From the NCBI GenBank assembly GCA_017354515.1, contig JAFMQT010000302.1, positions 1 to 6,023 of the forward strand: DNA of 6,023 nt, given 5' to 3'. Both the position numbers and the translations under genes were made by a program. The notes beneath the pieces were generated by a model. That model saw nothing but the letters and a program-made list of their open reading frames with translations, did not search any database and had not been told where the DNA came from. Within the stretch, counting starts at the first letter, position 1. Each line of letters opens with the position of its first letter. Of the stretch, positions 5,845 through 6,023 are shown one piece after another. The DNA is from Nocardia sp. (GTDB lineage: Bacteria > Actinomycetota > Actinomycetes > Mycobacteriales > Mycobacteriaceae).

Positions 5845-5917
5845 CGGCACGGGTCGAGGCCGAAAAGGATCGGCGGGAGTCGAAGCGTTCGGCGCGGCTC
5901 CAGAAAATCCCGTGCCG
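5845..5917 (+). repeat. Nested inverted repeats with potential for a three-way RNA junction
   Basis: CGGCACGGG (5845-5853) and CCCGTGCCG (5909-5917) are a perfect 9-bp inverted repeat. Between them lie two further stems: GCCGA 5859-5863 with TCGGC 5870-5874 (6-nt loop), and GGAGTCG 5876-5882 with CGGCTCC 5895-5901 (one G-T wobble). All three are compatible, giving a closed stem with two arms. It could be a transcribed structure or a paired protein-binding site. Chance folding of GC-rich DNA is not excluded. Confidence 0.35.
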
Positions 5918-5923
5918 AACAGG

Positions 5924-5942
5924 TATAAGGGCAGGCTAGCAT
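5924..5942 (+). promoter_or_regulatory. Candidate promoter for the arc/mpa gene
   Basis: Two -10-like hexamers are present: TATAAG (5924-5929) and TAGCAT (5937-5942), the latter matching TANNNT. No clear -35 is seen upstream of either. They lie 50-68 nt before ATG 5992 and, in this GC-rich gap, are the most AT-rich promoter-like elements. Confidence 0.35.
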
Positions 5943-5991
5943 GGCTGTCCGGGCCGGAAGACCGCCGCTGAGATGTGATCACGACGAAACC

Positions 5992-6023
5992 ATGTCGGAC
6001 AGCGAGAACGGTTCTCGCCCGGT
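5992..6023 (+). CDS. arc: Probable start of the proteasome-associated AAA+ ATPase gene (ARC/Mpa), 3' end outside window
   Basis: Only about ten codons are visible: MSDSENGSRP, open to the window edge. The call rests mainly on position. In actinobacteria with a proteasome, the ATPase that unfolds pupylated proteins for the 20S core is encoded downstream of trmI in the same direction. The short polar N-terminus (M-S-D-S-E) resembles the disordered leader of Mpa (M-G-E-S-E in M. tuberculosis, from memory). No coiled coil or Walker motif is within the window. There is no clear Shine-Dalgarno before 5992. An ATG at 5941 is in the same frame, 17 codons upstream, and is weakly preceded by AGG 5 nt away, so the true start is uncertain. 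Confidence 0.5.
   Translation, partial: MSDSENGSRP

Larger units (their letters stand above)
5765..5991. other. Intergenic region between trmI and the probable arc/mpa gene
   Basis: This 227-nt stretch has no convincing gene. It holds nested inverted repeats at 5845-5917 and candidate -10 boxes at 5924-5942. An open frame crossing 5611-5835 is mostly a shadow of trmI. In M. tuberculosis two further genes lie between trmI and mpa. They are absent here. Confidence 0.6.

Overview
The window is GC-rich, densely coding actinobacterial chromosome. The gene order hisE-hisG, a reverse-strand recB-like gene, trmI, and what looks like the start of the proteasomal ATPase gene (arc/mpa) matches the Rv2122c-Rv2115c neighbourhood of Mycobacterium tuberculosis. 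The translated HisE, HisG and TrmI closely resemble the mycobacterial proteins as I remember them. A member of the Mycobacteriales is likely, and Nocardia or a near relative is my best guess. That assignment comes from recall and reading, not from a search.

Left part (1-3242, + strand): a compact three-gene operon, cut at its 5' end by the window. It encodes an Fe(II)/2-oxoglutarate oxygenase of the BesD/HalD-like group with an intact His-x-Asp...His triad, a class I SAM-dependent methyltransferase, and a full-length choline/carnitine acyltransferase with its catalytic His and carnitine-carboxylate residues in place. The spacing is 27 nt, then a 4-nt GTGA overlap, so the genes are probably co-translated. 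Together they could hydroxylate, methylate and acylate a small amino-acid or betaine-like molecule. That pathway is inference and is the most novel candidate in the window. A strong hairpin just after the third gene (3249-3289) probably separates this operon from the next.

Middle (3338-4498, + strand): hisE and hisG, which catalyse the second and first steps of histidine biosynthesis. Both are intact and of normal length.

Right part (4499-6023): a minus-strand remnant of the RecB-family nuclease gene, with only its N-terminal ~110 codons. It ends near the hisG stop codon. The catalytic C-terminal part is missing, and so is the membrane-protein gene that lies between hisG and recB in M. tuberculosis. 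Divergent from the remnant is an intact trmI, the tRNA m1A58 methyltransferase. After trmI comes a 227-nt intergenic stretch with a possible branched RNA fold and candidate -10 boxes. The window ends in the first codons of a probable arc/mpa gene. I saw no tRNA, rRNA, CRISPR array or insertion sequence.
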